DNA of 64,000 nucleotides from Dastarcus helophoroides (GCA_028583605.1 CM053332.1:22373178-22437177); one strand, 5' to 3'. Numbered from the stretch's first letter, positions 10,798 through 21,999 are shown. Numbers and translations: made by a program. Notes: a model not told the origin generated them from the letters alone.

Positions 10798-13700
10798 GTC
10801 GGAAGAAACAGAAGAGGAAGAAAGGAAGGAAGGAAATAAGAGAAGAAAAGATAGGGAGGAAGGGAACGAGGGTCTAAAAGAGAAGGAAAGGAAGATAGGG
10901 AAGGAAAGGTAGGAAGGTAAAGTTAAACTGGGTCGAAGTTAGTTCTTGGTTTCTGGAATGACAGTGAAGTAACACAGCATGGTGTTAGCACACCAGGAAG
11001 AAAAGGAAAAGTAGGAAATGAAGGAAAGGGAAGGAAGGAAAGGAAAGTAAAAAGGAAAGGAAGCAAAGGAAGTGAAGGAAGGGAAGGAAGGAAAGGAAAG
11101 TAAGAAGAGAAGAAAGGGAAACTGCTTTGAAGGCATAATAGGGTTATCATTTGTGGATTGAACATAAGAGAAGGGGAAGAAAAGAAAGAAAGGAAAGAAG
11201 GAAAAAAGAGAAGAAAAGATAGGAGGAAAGGAAGGTAGGAAAAGAAAGGCAGGAAGTTAGGGAGATGTCCTAACATTTAAAGGTAAAATGGGTCGAAGTT
11301 AATTCTTGGTTTCTGGGATGACACTGAAGTAACACAGCATGGTGTTAGCACAGCAGGAAGAAAAGGAAAAGTAGGAAGGGAAGGAAGCAAAGATAGGAAA
11401 GGAAGGGAAGGAAGGAAAGGATAGGAAGGAAAGGAAAGTAAGAAGGGAAGGAAGGGAAACTTGAAGACATAATATAGTTATCCTTTGTGGATTGAACATA
11501 AGAGAAGGGGAAGGAAAGGAAAAAACAGAAGAGGGAGGAAGGAAATAAGAGAAGAAAACATAGGAGGAAGGGAAGGAGGGGCTAAAAGAGAAAGAAAAAA
11601 AGGTAGAGAAAAAAAGGCAGGAAGATAGGAAGATGTCCTAACATTTAAAGTTAAACTGGGTCGAAGTTAATTCTTGGCTTCTGGGGTAATACTGAAGTAA
11701 AACAGCTTGATGTTAGCACAGGATGAAGAAAAGGAAAAGTAGGAAGGAAAGGAAGGAAGGAAGGAAGGAAGGAAAGGAAAGTAAGAAGGGAAGGAAGGGA
11801 AACAACTTTTTTTGAAGTCATAATAGGGCTATCCTTTGTGGATTGAACACAAGAGAAAGGGAAGGAAAGGAAGAAACAGAAGAGAAAGAAAAGAAGAAAA
11901 TAAGAGAAGAAAAGATGAGGAGGAAGGGAAGGAAGGGCCAAAAGAGAAGGAAAGGAAGATAGGGAAGTGTTAGCACAGGTGGAAGAAAAGGAAGGGAAGG
12001 AAGAAAGGAAGGAAAGAAAGGAAAGTAAGAAGGGAAAGAAGGGAAACTGCTTTGAAGGCATAATAAGGTTATCCTTTGTAGATTGAACATAAGAGAAGGG
12101 GAAGGAAAGGAAGAAACAGAAGAAGAAAGGAAGGAAGGAAATAGGAGAAGAAAAGATAGGACGAAGGAAAGGAGGGGCTAAAAGAGAAGGAAAGGAAGGT
12201 AGAGAAGGAAAGGAAAGGTAGGGAAGGAAAGGCAGGAAGGTAGGGAGGTAAAGTTAAACTGGGTCGAAGTTAATACTTGGTTTCTGTGATGACACTGAAG
12301 TAGCTCAGCAAGAAGAAAAGGAAAAGTAGGAAGGAAGGAAGCAAAGGAAGGAAAGGAAGAGAGGAAGGAAGGAAAGGAAAGTAAGAAGGGAAAGAAGGAA
12401 AACTGCTTTGAAGGCATAATAGGGTTATCCTTTGTGGATTGAACATAAGAGAAGAGGAAAGAAAGGAAGAAACAGAAAAGGAAGAAAGGAAGGAAGAAAG
12501 GAAATAAGAAAAGAAAAGATAGGATGAAGGGAAGGAGGGGCTAAAAGAGAAGGAAAGGAAGATAGGGAAGGAAAGGCAGGAAGGTAGGGAGATGTCCTAA
12601 CATTTAAAGTTAAACTGGGTCGAAGTTAATTATTGGTTTCTGTGATGACACTGAAGTAGCTCAGCAAGAAGAAAAGGAAAAGTAGGAAGGGAAGGAAGCA
12701 AAGGAAGGAAAGGAAGAGAGGAAGGAAGGAAAGGAAAGTAAGAAGGGAAGGAAAGAAAACTGCTTTGAAGGCATAATAGGGTTATCCTTTGTGGATTGAA
12801 CATAAGAGAAGAGGAAGGAAAGGAAGAAACAGAAGAGGAAGAAAGGAAGGAAGAAAGGAAATAAGAAAAGAAAAAATAGGATGAAGGGAAGGAGGGGCTA
12901 AAAGAGAAGAAATAGAAGGTAGGGAAGGAAAGGCAGGAAGGTAGGGAGATGTCCTAACATTTAAAGTTAAACTGGATCGAACTTAATCCTTAGTTTCTGG
13001 GATGACACTGAAGTAATACAATATGATGTTAGCACAGCGGGAAGAAAAGAAAAAGTATGAAGGGAAGGAAGGAAAAAAAGGGAAGGAAGGAAAAGAAGGG
13101 AAGGAAGGAAAGGAAAGAAAGAAGGGAAGGAAGGGAAACTGCTTTGAAGACACGGTTATCCTTTGCGAGTGGATTGCACATAAAAGAAGGGGAAGGAAAG
13201 GAAGAAACAGAAGAGGAAGAAAGGAAGGAAGAGAACCATCAGAAAAGGAAGAAAGGAAGGAGGGGAATAGGAGAAGGGAAGGAGAAGCTAGAAGAGAACG
13301 AAAGGAAGGTAGGAAAGGAAAGGCAGGAAGGAAATAACGGAGAAGAAGCATGGAAAGACGAAATGGAGTCAAAATTGGAGGCGAAGGGGAAGGAAAGGAA
13401 GAAACAGAAGAGGAAGAAAGGAAGGAAGAAAACCATCAGAAAAGTAAGAAAGGAAGGAAGAAAACCATCAGAAAAGTAAGAAAGGAAGGAAGGAAATAAG
13501 AGAAGAAAATATAGGAGAAGGGAAGGAGGAGCTAGCAGAGAACGAAGGGAAGGCAGGAAGGAAATAACGGAGAAGAAGCATGGAAAGACGAAATGGACTC
13601 AAAATTGGAGGCGAAGGGGAAGGAAAAGAAGAAACAGAAGAGGAAGAAAGGAAGAAAGAAAACCATCAGAAAAGTAAGAAAGGAAGGAAGGGAATAAGAG

Positions 13701-13850
13701 AAGAAAATATAGAAGAAGGGGAGGAGGAGCTAGAAAAGAACGAAAGAAAAGTAGGGAAGGAAAGGCAGGAAGAAAATAACGGAGAAGAAGATGGAAAGAC
13801 GAAATGGAGTCAAAATTGGAGGCGAATCATCCCAGAAATCAAGATTTATA
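10798..13850 (+). repeat. Purine-rich tandem array B (intron 4)
   Basis: Continuation of the array A unit. Copies can be recognised by GTTAAACTGGGTCGAAGTTA at about 10921, 11284, 11651, 12245, 12609 and 12965, giving periods near 345-370 bases, with some truncated. GGGTTATCCTTTGTGGATTG or a close variant sits in the middle of each. From about 13140 a divergent subfamily takes over, marked by GAAGCATGGAAAGACGAAAT, at about 13345, 13576 and 13785 in variants. Purine bias is strongly on the + strand throughout. Not coding. Confidence 0.9.
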
Positions 13851-14075
13851 ACTACTACTCCTGCAAGCCTCCAACTTCAATCCGTGGAAGCTTCAATTCA
13901 ATTTAAGTGTCTTGAAAGTTAGGTTAAATTTTGCTAAGACGCTAAATGTGTTGAGGCGCCTCCAAAAGCATCTTCGCTAATATCCTTGTACATGTTCTAT
14001 CTTCGCTGTTTTATCTCTCTTCAATAAAAAATCTTTCTGTTTTTTCTATTCTATTTCTTTATTATTTTACGATAG

Positions 14076-14273
14076 AGCGCGCAGTTGTCGCAGATGGTGA
14101 ACTTAGTCCTTTGATACCCGAGCCGGTAGAGCGCTTACAAGTGAACCCTTTGGTTTCTATCACTCCCGCTCCTTCTGTCGTTGGCCAGACTAAACCAATG
14201 AGGCCAACGTATTTAGATTTAGATGGGCCCGTTAGGCCCGCACGCCATATTAAACCTCTACACTCTTCAGAAG
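14076..14273 (+). CDS. RhoGAP19D: RhoGAP (ARHGAP21/23-like) exon 5
   Basis: A 198-base exon, phase 1 in and phase 1 out, bounded by TTACGATAG|AGCGCG and TCAGAAG|GTCTGT. It encodes RAVVADGELSPLIPEPVERL and, further on, PSVVGQTKPMRPTYLDLDG: proline-rich, no domain visible. The acceptor one AG further on would put the exon out of frame, so 14076 is chosen. Frame-neutral (66 codons). Confidence 0.83.
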
Positions 14274-14308
14274 GTCTGTGCACAATTGAACTGCTACTAA
14301 TACGACAG

Positions 14309-14800
14309 ATATTTAGGCTGCGTTTCGTTTCTAATCAGATGAAATCATTCGGTGAAAACTTTTTTTTTTTGGTTGTGTGGATGGATCTTTTGGGTTTTCC
14401 TTATTTCGACCACGATATTCACTAAAGCACTGAACTAAATTACTGTGGCTTGTGATTAAGTCCAAAGAAGGTTTCACTCCTTTACCACATCGGCAATTGA
14501 ATAAATAATACGTATTTCGCCAGCAGAACTGGCATTTTCGAGCGTACTAATCTAAAAAGTTTAGCGAAAGATGCATCGACGTCAGAGATTCAAATCGATA
14601 CTGGCATTACTGGCAGTAATTATTTATTTAATTGCCGATGTGGTAAAGGGGTGAAACCTTCTTTGGACTTAATCACAAGCTACAATGCTTTAGTGAATAT
14701 CTTGGTCGAAATAAGGAAAACCCAAAAGCTCCATTCACACAAACTCTGGATTTGACCAAGATAGCTCTTTTGTGAGGAAAAAAAGTTCTTTTGTGAGGAA
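14309..14800. repeat. Foldback element in intron 5
   Basis: Inverted arms at about 14372-14508 and 14618-14750. The left contains AAGAAGGTTTCACTCCTTTA and the right its complement TAAAGGGGTGAAACCTTCTT, with a spacer of about 110 bases. Outside it, TTAGGCTGCGTTTCG at about 14310 pairs with CGGAACGCAGCCTAA at about 15655. This foldback and the palindrome that follows may therefore lie inside one larger element of about 1.36 kb. No open frame of coding type; no convincing target duplication was found. Confidence 0.7.
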
Positions 14801-14890
14801 AACTTCTTTAGGGACCTCCTCATGGATTAGAATCTACTTGGTTTTGCCTAAATGGGTCCAATCCGCGAGATCTTCCACACAATCATTGTT

Positions 14891-15596
14891 AGGGTGCGTT
14901 TAGATAATACACTTTATTCTCTACGTATCTCTTTGTGATAAGTGTCAACTATCCTGAGAGAAGTTATCTTCTTCCAGTTGTATCGATAAGTCTCGGATAA
15001 CTTCTGCTGTCCTGCTATCCTGCCATATCCGAGACTGTGTAGATAAGTCTCGGATATGGCAGGATAGCAGGATAGCCGAAGTTCACCATGAAGAACTAGA
15101 CACTTTATTGCATACATTTCCCTCTAACATAAAATATATTTTCTCTCTGACGTAAGTGTCAACTGCCCTGAGAGAAGCTACCTCCTCCCAACTGTATCGA
15201 TAAGTCTCGGATAACTTCTGCTGTCCTGCTATCCTGCCATATCCAAGACTGTGTAGATAAGTCTCAGATATGGCAGGATAGCAGAAGTTATCCGAGACTT
15301 ATCTAGGAGGAGTAGCTGGGAGGAGGTAGTTTCTCTCAGGGCAGTTGACACTTACGTCAGAGAGAAAATTTATTTTATGTTAGAGGGAAGTGTATGCAAT
15401 AAAGTGTCTAGTTCTTCATGGTGAACTTCGGCTATCCTGCTATCCTGCCATATCCGAGACTTATCTACACAGTCTCGGATATGGCAGGATAGCAGGACAG
15501 CAGAAGTTATCCGAGACTTATCGACACAGCTGAAAGAAGATAACTTCTCTCAGGATAGTTGATACTCTTATTGTCTAGTGTACACGCATCCTTAGA
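14891..15596. repeat. Nested ~0.7-kb palindrome in intron 5
   Basis: Two near-identical inverted arms of about 330 bases meet near 15258. Landmarks in mirrored order are the ends TTAGGGTGCGT and ACGCATCCTTA, the pair AGTGTCAACTATCCTGAGAG / CTCTCAGGATAGTTGATACT, and the pair TGAAGAACTAGACACTTTAT / ATAAAGTGTCTAGTTCTTCA. Each arm itself contains a hairpin made of CTATCCTGCCATATCCGAG and its complement, and the centre is the same hairpin again. No protein is encoded. The structure fits a foldback transposon that accumulated internal inversions. Confidence 0.88.
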
Positions 15597-15858
15597 CATG
15601 TTAGCTTCGAACGTATGACTTAGATTCAGATATTTGTGGCCCAAAGTTTGTAGCGGAACGCAGCCTAATGACGCGTCTTGTATCACACTAATTGGAATTT
15701 TAACGTGTGGCTTACACCAATAACTTTCAATTTATAACGTGATCTAATCATCTAACAGCGTGATCTAATCATCTAACAAATACACTTTCGAAGTCGTTCG
15801 ATTTTGTTTCATGTTATCGTCGCACATGCATTATAATCATTAACAATTTCATTTGCAG

Positions 15859-15915
15859 TTGCCGGGGAGGATAAACCAGTTGTAGTTAAGAGAAGAATTA
15901 AAAGTACTAACATAG
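15859..15915 (+). CDS. RhoGAP19D: RhoGAP (ARHGAP21/23-like) exon 6
   Basis: A 57-base micro-exon, phase 1 in and phase 1 out, flanked by TTTCATTTGCAG|TTGCC and ACATAG|GTAAGT, both near consensus. It encodes VAGEDKPVVVKRRIKSTNI. The basic cluster VKRRIK is the only notable feature. Its small size and frame neutrality (19 codons) make it a plausible alternative cassette; this is inference. Confidence 0.8.
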
Positions 15916-16335
15916 GTAAGTGGGTTAACGTGCTTAATGAATTTATTAATAAACATTTAGGATCATTTTGCATTTTAACTTGATCTAGTGTCTGCATTGC
16001 CATTAGTCTTGACCCACATTTTACGAAATTCGCAATAGAAAAAGCAATAGCGTCGGTTGCCGCTTCATTCAATTGGAACTTCGCTGTAGTGGCGCCCCCA
16101 CTTCTAATTCGATATATCGAGATTAGTTCGTGAAAAATCCAAGAGGGCGCTTCTGCTTTTACTTTCCATAATATTTTCTGCCAAAATTGTCAACTTTATG
16201 ACGATTCTTTGGGGGCGCATTAGTTCCTTAACATTCTATTTAATTTAAAATCTCGTAAGAAACGCCACTGGTAGCAATTCGCTTTAAATTAATTAATAAG
16301 ACAAGATGGAAGATTACACACCAACGCACAGATTT
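15916..16335. other. Unique intron 6 sequence
   Basis: About 420 bases without repeats of the families seen elsewhere and without a supported exon. I see nothing to annotate beyond ordinary intron; the longest open frame on the - strand here has no recognisable motif. Confidence 0.6.
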
Positions 16336-16790
16336 GGATCCTTGGTTATCTTGAAAAATGAAATACAATTGTCCCCTGAAACCAAAAAAAGATCAAAAAA
16401 CACAACAAAGGTTGCTCTAACGCGTATCTCTCTGCCAAGATGATGATAGCTTGACTATCGAAACGCATTAGAGCAACTATTGTTGTATGCAGCCTAGACT
16501 ACAAATTCATGCAGCCCTCGAGGCGGCGTGTATAGTGAATCATAGGTAGCTGAACTACCAACAGCTGAAACACTGCCACCTAGCGAAGCGGTTCCGGAAA
16601 GTTCCCAGAAGACAAGGATTCTAATGCACATACCAATAAGTTTGAACGTTTGGAAATGGAATGGAAAAAATTGGTCTGTGCGTTAGAACCTTTGTTGTGT
16701 TTTTTAATCTTTCTTGGTTTCACGGGACAAGATTCTGTATTTCAATTTTTGGAGACAACCAAGGACCAATCCGTTCCACAAAAAAATATG
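16336..16790. mobile_element. Foldback family 1 with nested family 2 insertion
   Basis: The outer parts are two halves of foldback family 1: left GTTATCTTGAAAAATG to about 16483, right from CTTTGTTGTGTTTTTTAATC at about 16690 to the tip ACCAATCCGTTCCA. Between them (about 16484-16685) sits a member of a second dispersed family (ATGCAGCCCTCGAGGCGGCG, AAGGATTCTAATGCAC) also found near 53.6, 54.0 and 63.5 kb. The order implies family 2 jumped into an existing family 1 copy. The right end is only about 35 bases from the acceptor of exon 7. Confidence 0.75.
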
Positions 16791-16825
16791 ATTCGTTATG
16801 CCCCTGACATAAAATACTGTTTTAG

Positions 16826-16937
16826 CCGACGATGACCGAGTGACGCGGAGAGAGTCTTATCTAAAAGCCACGGAGGGCAGCAGGATGCATTTCGAGTTTG
16901 AGAGCGACGGTGAGGTCTCCCCGCAAGTGCTGCGAAG
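16826..16937 (+). CDS. RhoGAP19D: RhoGAP (ARHGAP21/23-like) exon 7
   Basis: Acceptor TACTGTTTTAG|CCGACG, donor CTGCGAAG|GTAAGT; phase 1 in, phase 2 out. It encodes ADDDRVTRRESYLKATEG, then SRMHFEFESDGEVSPQVLRR. Acidic and basic patches, no domain recognised; it lies directly N-terminal to the PH domain. GC-rich codon use contrasts with the surrounding repeats. Confidence 0.83.
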
Positions 16938-17340
16938 GTAAGTGGAACCTGCGGCTGATTGTCGTACGTTAGCGTTTTAAATTTCGTCGAAGACAAAATT
17001 GGAATTTGACCGGAGTATGTTTCTTTATTGGGTAGTGCTCATAGACGGTGGCGACCTCCTTTGTTTCCTGGGGATATCCAGCAGCTTCGCAAACTGTTTG
17101 AAGACGCCGCCTCTTCTTTGGGGTGAGCTGGTCATGGCTTGCTTGTACCATGCTCTCTACTAACACGAGAATATTTAGAAGTAGTGCAGCTCCAACATTG
17201 TCTAATTAACCTCATTTCACCTTATCCCTTCATGAGAAAAATTTGAATATCTTAACTGCACAAAAATTACTGCTTGCTATATACAAAACTTTGCTTGAGT
17301 AGATTTCTTTGTAATATATAAAATGTTATAATAGTAGTTT

Positions 17341-17866
17341 GTGCAACAAGAGCGGATATGATGTCCATATCGCACGAGAACGAAGTTTGAGCACGACGCC
17401 GAAGGCGGAGTGCCTCAATCGTTCGAGTGCGATATGGACAATCCGCTCGAGTTGTACAGCGTATTTTTCCCACGACTACGATCTATCAAAAACTAAAATA
17501 CGATTTAGCAAATTATTAATTTTTCATGTGACATTTGCAGTTTCTAATATATTTTATGTAGTGTGCATGTGTCAATGAAATGTCATAAATTTATCACAAC
17601 AAAATTCATATTTACTATTTGATTTTTAAGGTAATCATATCTTGAATATTTCACTTGCAGCCTCAGAAATGTCCGCTGGGATAAAGTTTACTGATTCTGC
17701 ACTAAAAGCACTTATTTTAAATATTTTCTTTGGTAAATACCGAAGTCAGTTTGACAGATTCTATGGTATAATTCTGAATCTAAAAATGACATTCGTCTTT
17801 ATCGCATGCCGTGATTGGTCAATTTCATATCCACACTGGTGTGGATATGAAATCGACCAATCACGG
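17341..17866. repeat. Two strong hairpins in intron 7
   Basis: The first hairpin has arms at about 17341-17383 and 17419-17461 (GTCCATATCGCAC against GTGCGATATGGAC) closing through GACGCCGAAGGCGGAG. The second has 27-base arms at 17809-17835 and 17840-17866 with one mismatch, centred on CCACACTGGTGTGG. The two may be the ends of one degenerate element; the 345 bases between show no gene. Confidence 0.7.
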
Positions 17867-18480
17867 CGCGACTTTCATTATATCCGTTCACTAGACTGAT
17901 ATGGTCTATCTATCCTGCTCGTAAGGTATAAAGAAAACAGTGAATATACGGGTGGGAGTGGGAAAATTTTTTTACGCAAAAATACGCCTTTGGTCAATAT
18001 TTTAGAGAATAATTGATAGACAAATTATCCTGAAGTGAGAATTGTTTATGAGCAAAATACCTTTTTAGTTCCTTGCAATGTTGTCAAGATCCCAACATAT
18101 CGTAAAATAATAATAATAAGGAAATGCAATCTTAGAATTGAAATGATAAGAGCGCACTGCACACAATCACTTCAAGAAAAAACAAAACTCCTTTTTGTTA
18201 ACTAATTTCATACATTTATTTATTTACCAACAAATACTTGTTTTCGGAGTTATTTGTTAAAAATATCTTCTTGCCACTTATCGCTTTGTTATCAGAATTT
18301 AAAAGTGTGGTACAATCTGTTTGGCAAGAATATTTTGTGCATTCAATTCTATGATATCCTCTGTAATGTAGAAAACGTTGGAACTGCTATTGCTGAAGCT
18401 CCTTACTAACATAAATGGAAAATGATTGCTTTAGTAGTGCTTACAAACTAATATTTATAGTTACATAGTTTAAATTAATA
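17867..18480. other. Unique intron 7 stretch
   Basis: Ordinary AT-rich intron with a short AAT run near 18108. Nothing else supportable was seen on either strand. Confidence 0.55.
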
Positions 18481-18920
18481 TAAATTTGGACTTTTTTCTC
18501 GAAATTTGGCGTTTTTCTCAAATTTCGAATTTTTTCTTGAAATTTCGACTTTAATCTGAAAAGTTCAACTTTTTTCTTAAAGTTTCGTTTTTTCCCTCAA
18601 TTTTCGACTTTTTTCTTAAATGTCGACTTTTTTTCTGGAAATTTCAGACATTGATATCAAAATTTCGACATTATTCTCGAAATTTCGACTTTTTTTTTTT
18701 GGAAATTTTGACTTTTTCCTCAAATTTAGACCTTTTTCTTGAAATTTCCACCTTATAAGGTCGAAATTTCGACTTTATTTGAAATTTCGATTTATTTCCC
18801 AAAACTTCGATCTTAAATAACGGAATTTCGATTAAAAACTAGAATGTTGACTTTTTCTCCTCTAAATCCCGAGATTAAAGTCGAAATTTCAACTTTAATC
18901 TCTATATTTCTAAAAAGAGA

Positions 18921-19380
18921 CCAAAATTTGCTAATTAAAAATTATTGAACGCTTCCTACTACCAACTGTCAAAATTATTGGGAAAGAGGAGTGGTGGACG
19001 CAACTGTCATCTGCCTAATTTATCCATAGAGTATAGAAATTTCGACTTATTTTCGAAATTTCGAGAAAAAATTCGATATCAATTTCGGAATTTTAAGAAA
19101 AAGGTAGAAATTTCGAGAAAAAAGTCGAATTTTCGAAGAAAAAGTCGAAATTTTGAGTGTGAAGTCGAAATTTCGAGTTTAAAGCCGACATTTCGAGTTT
19201 AAATTCGCAATTTCGAAATTAAAGTCGAAATTTTGAGAAAAAAAGTCGACATTAAGTCGACTATGGTTAAATTAGGCAGACGACAGTTACGTTCCACCAC
19301 TCCTCTTTCCCAATAATCTTGACAGTTGGTGGTAGTAGGGTGCGACCAATAATTGCCATTTTTAATTAGCAAATGTTAGT
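18921..19380. repeat. Foldback arms at the satellite polarity switch
   Basis: The left arm at about 18921-19031 contains CTACCACCTGT-like CTACTACCAACTGTC and GGGAAAGAGGAGTGGTGGAC. The right arm at about 19258-19380 contains CCACCACTCCTCTTTCCCA and GACAGTTGGTGGTAG. The arms are about 110 bases and roughly 90% complementary by eye. The satellite between and outside them changes strand polarity, so the arms sit at the heart of a larger inverted arrangement. Confidence 0.8.
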
Positions 19381-21825
19381 CTTTTTCTGAGACATTTCGA
19401 GGTTAAAGTTAAAATTTCGAGAAAAAAGTCGAAATTTGAGAGAAAAAAAACGAAATATCGCGAAAAAGGTCGAAATGTCAAGAAAAAAGTTGAAATTTTG
19501 AGAAAAAAAAGTCGAAACTTCGAGAAAAAAGTCGAAATTTCGAGCTTAAAATCGAAGTTTGGGAAAAAAGGTCGAAATCGCTAAAAATAATATTGTTTTT
19601 AATCGATGTCCTTTCTACGCCTTTGTAACATTTTGAAAAAGTTGAAATTTTCAAAACAAAGTCGAAATAATTTCGAAAAAAAAGTCGTATTTTGAAAAAA
19701 AGTCACAATTTAGGAAAAATGTCGAAATTTTGAGAAAAAAAAGTCGAAATGTTGAGTTTAAAGTCGAAATTTCGAGAAAAATGTCGAAATTTCGATACTA
19801 AAGTCAAAATTTTTAGAAAATAGAAAAAAGTCGAAATTTCGAGAAAAAAAAGTCGAAATTTGCGAGAAAAGTCAAAATTTCGAGAAAAAAGTCGATATTT
19901 GAGAAAAACGTCGAAATTTCGAGAAAAAAATCGAAATTTGATAAAAAGTGGAGATTTCGAGAACAAATTCGAAATTCTGAAAGAAAAAAAAAGTCGAAAT
20001 TTCGAAAAAAAAAGTCGAAATTTGACTTTAGAGTCGAAATTTCCAAAAAAAAGTGTCGAAATTTCTATATGAAGGTCAAAATTTCGAGAAAAAAAGTTGA
20101 AATTTGAGAAAAGAAACCGAAATTTCGCGAAATGTCAAGAAAAATGTCGAAATTTTGAGAAAAAAATCGAAATTTAAGAAAAAGGTCGAAATTTCGAGAA
20201 AAAAAGTCGAAATTTCTAGAAAAAAGTCGAAATTTCGAGCTCAAAATCGAAGTTTGGGAAAAAAGTCAAAATTTCTAAAATTAACATTGTTTTTAATCGA
20301 TATCCTTTCTACGCCTTTGTAACATTTTAAAAAAGTTGAAATTTTCAAAACAAAGTCGAAATAATTTCCAGAAAAAAGTCGAAATTTAAGAAGAAAGTCT
20401 TAATTTTGAGAAAAAAAAGTCGAAATGTTGAGTTTAAAGTCGAAATTTCGAGAAAAATGTCGAAATCTCGATATTAAGGTTAAAATTTCGAGAAAAAAGT
20501 CGAAATTCCGAAATATTTCGAGAAAAAAGTCGAAATTTCGATATTAAGCTCAAAATTTCGAGACAAAAATCGAAATTTGAGAAACGAAAATCGAAGTTTT
20601 GAGAAAAATGTCGATATTTCGAGAAAAAAATAGAAATTTGAGAAAAAAGTCGAAATTTCGAGTTCTACATCGAAATTTCGTGATTAAGATCAAAATTTCG
20701 AGAAAAAAGTCGAAATTTGAGAAAGAGTCGAAACTATTACTTTACAAGCTCGAAATTTCGAGAAGAAGAGTCGAAATTTGAGAAAAACGTAAGTCGAAAT
20801 TCCGAGAAAATAGTCGAAATTTGAGAAAAATGTCGAAATTTGGAAAAAAAATCGAAACTATTACCTTACAAGTTCGAAATTTCGAGAAGAAGAGTCGAAA
20901 TTTGAGAAAAACGTAAGTCGAAATTCCGAGAATAAGTCGAAATTTTGATTCTAAAGCCGAAATTTCCAAAAAAATGTCGAAATTTCTATATTAAAATCAA
21001 AATTTCGAGAAAAAGTTGAAATTTGAGAAAAAAAACGAAATTTTGTGAAAAAGGTCGAAATGTTAAGAAAAAAGGCGAAATGTTGGGACAAAAAGTCGAA
21101 ATTTAAGATAAAAGTCGAAATTTCGAGAAAAGTCGAAATTTCTAAAAATAACATTTTTTTAATCGATGTCCTTTCTACGCCTTTGCAACATTTCAAAAAA
21201 GTTCAAATTTTCAAAACAAAGTCGAAATAATTTTCAGAAAAAAGTCGAATTTTGAGAAAAAAGTCGAAATTTAAGAAAAATGTCGAAATTTTGAGAAAAA
21301 AAGTGAAAATGTTGAGTTTAAAGTCGAAGTTTCGAGAAAAATGTCGAAATTTTGATACTATGGTCAAAATTTTGAGAGAAAAGTCGAAATTTGAGAAAAA
21401 CTTCGACATTTTGAGAAAAAAGTCGAAATTTGAGAAAAAAAAGTCGAGATTTCGAAAAAAGAATAGTTGAAATTTCGAGAAAAAATTGAAATTTGCGAGA
21501 AAAGTTAAATTTCGATACTAAGGTCGAAATTTCGAGAAAAAAAGTCAAAGTTTGAGAAACAAAAACGAAGCTTCGATAAAAATTTCGAAATTTCGAGAAA
21601 AAATCGAAATTTGAGAAAAAAAGTTAAAATTTCTAGAAAAAAGTCGAAATTTCGAGCTTAAAATCGAAATTTGAGAAAAAAAAAAGGCAAAATTTCTAAG
21701 AATATCATTTTTTAATCGATTTCCTTTCTGCGTCTTTGTAACATTTCAAAAAAGTTGAAATTTTCAAAACAAAGTCGAAATGTCCAGAAAAAAGTCGAAA
21801 TTTTGAGAAAAGAGTCGAAGTTTGA

Positions 21826-21999
21826 TGGAACGGACTGGTCCTTGGTTATCTTCAAACATTGAAACACAGAACTTGTCCCTGAAACCAAGAAAAATTAAAA
21901 AACACAACAAAGGTTGCTCTAACGCGTTTCGACAGCCAAGCTGTCATCTTCAGAGAGAAACTGAGTTTCTCTCTGAAGATGACTGTGTTTCAATTTTTA
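21826..21999 (+). repeat. Foldback family 1 copy
   Basis: Begins TGGAACGGACTGGTCCTTGG, continues through CTTGTCCCTGAAACCAAGAA, and carries the central GCGTTTCGACAGCCAAGCTG hairpin region. The right half is shortened, ending at TGTGTTTCAATTTTTAAAAG. It is inserted within the satellite, so it is younger than that part of the array. Confidence 0.78.
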
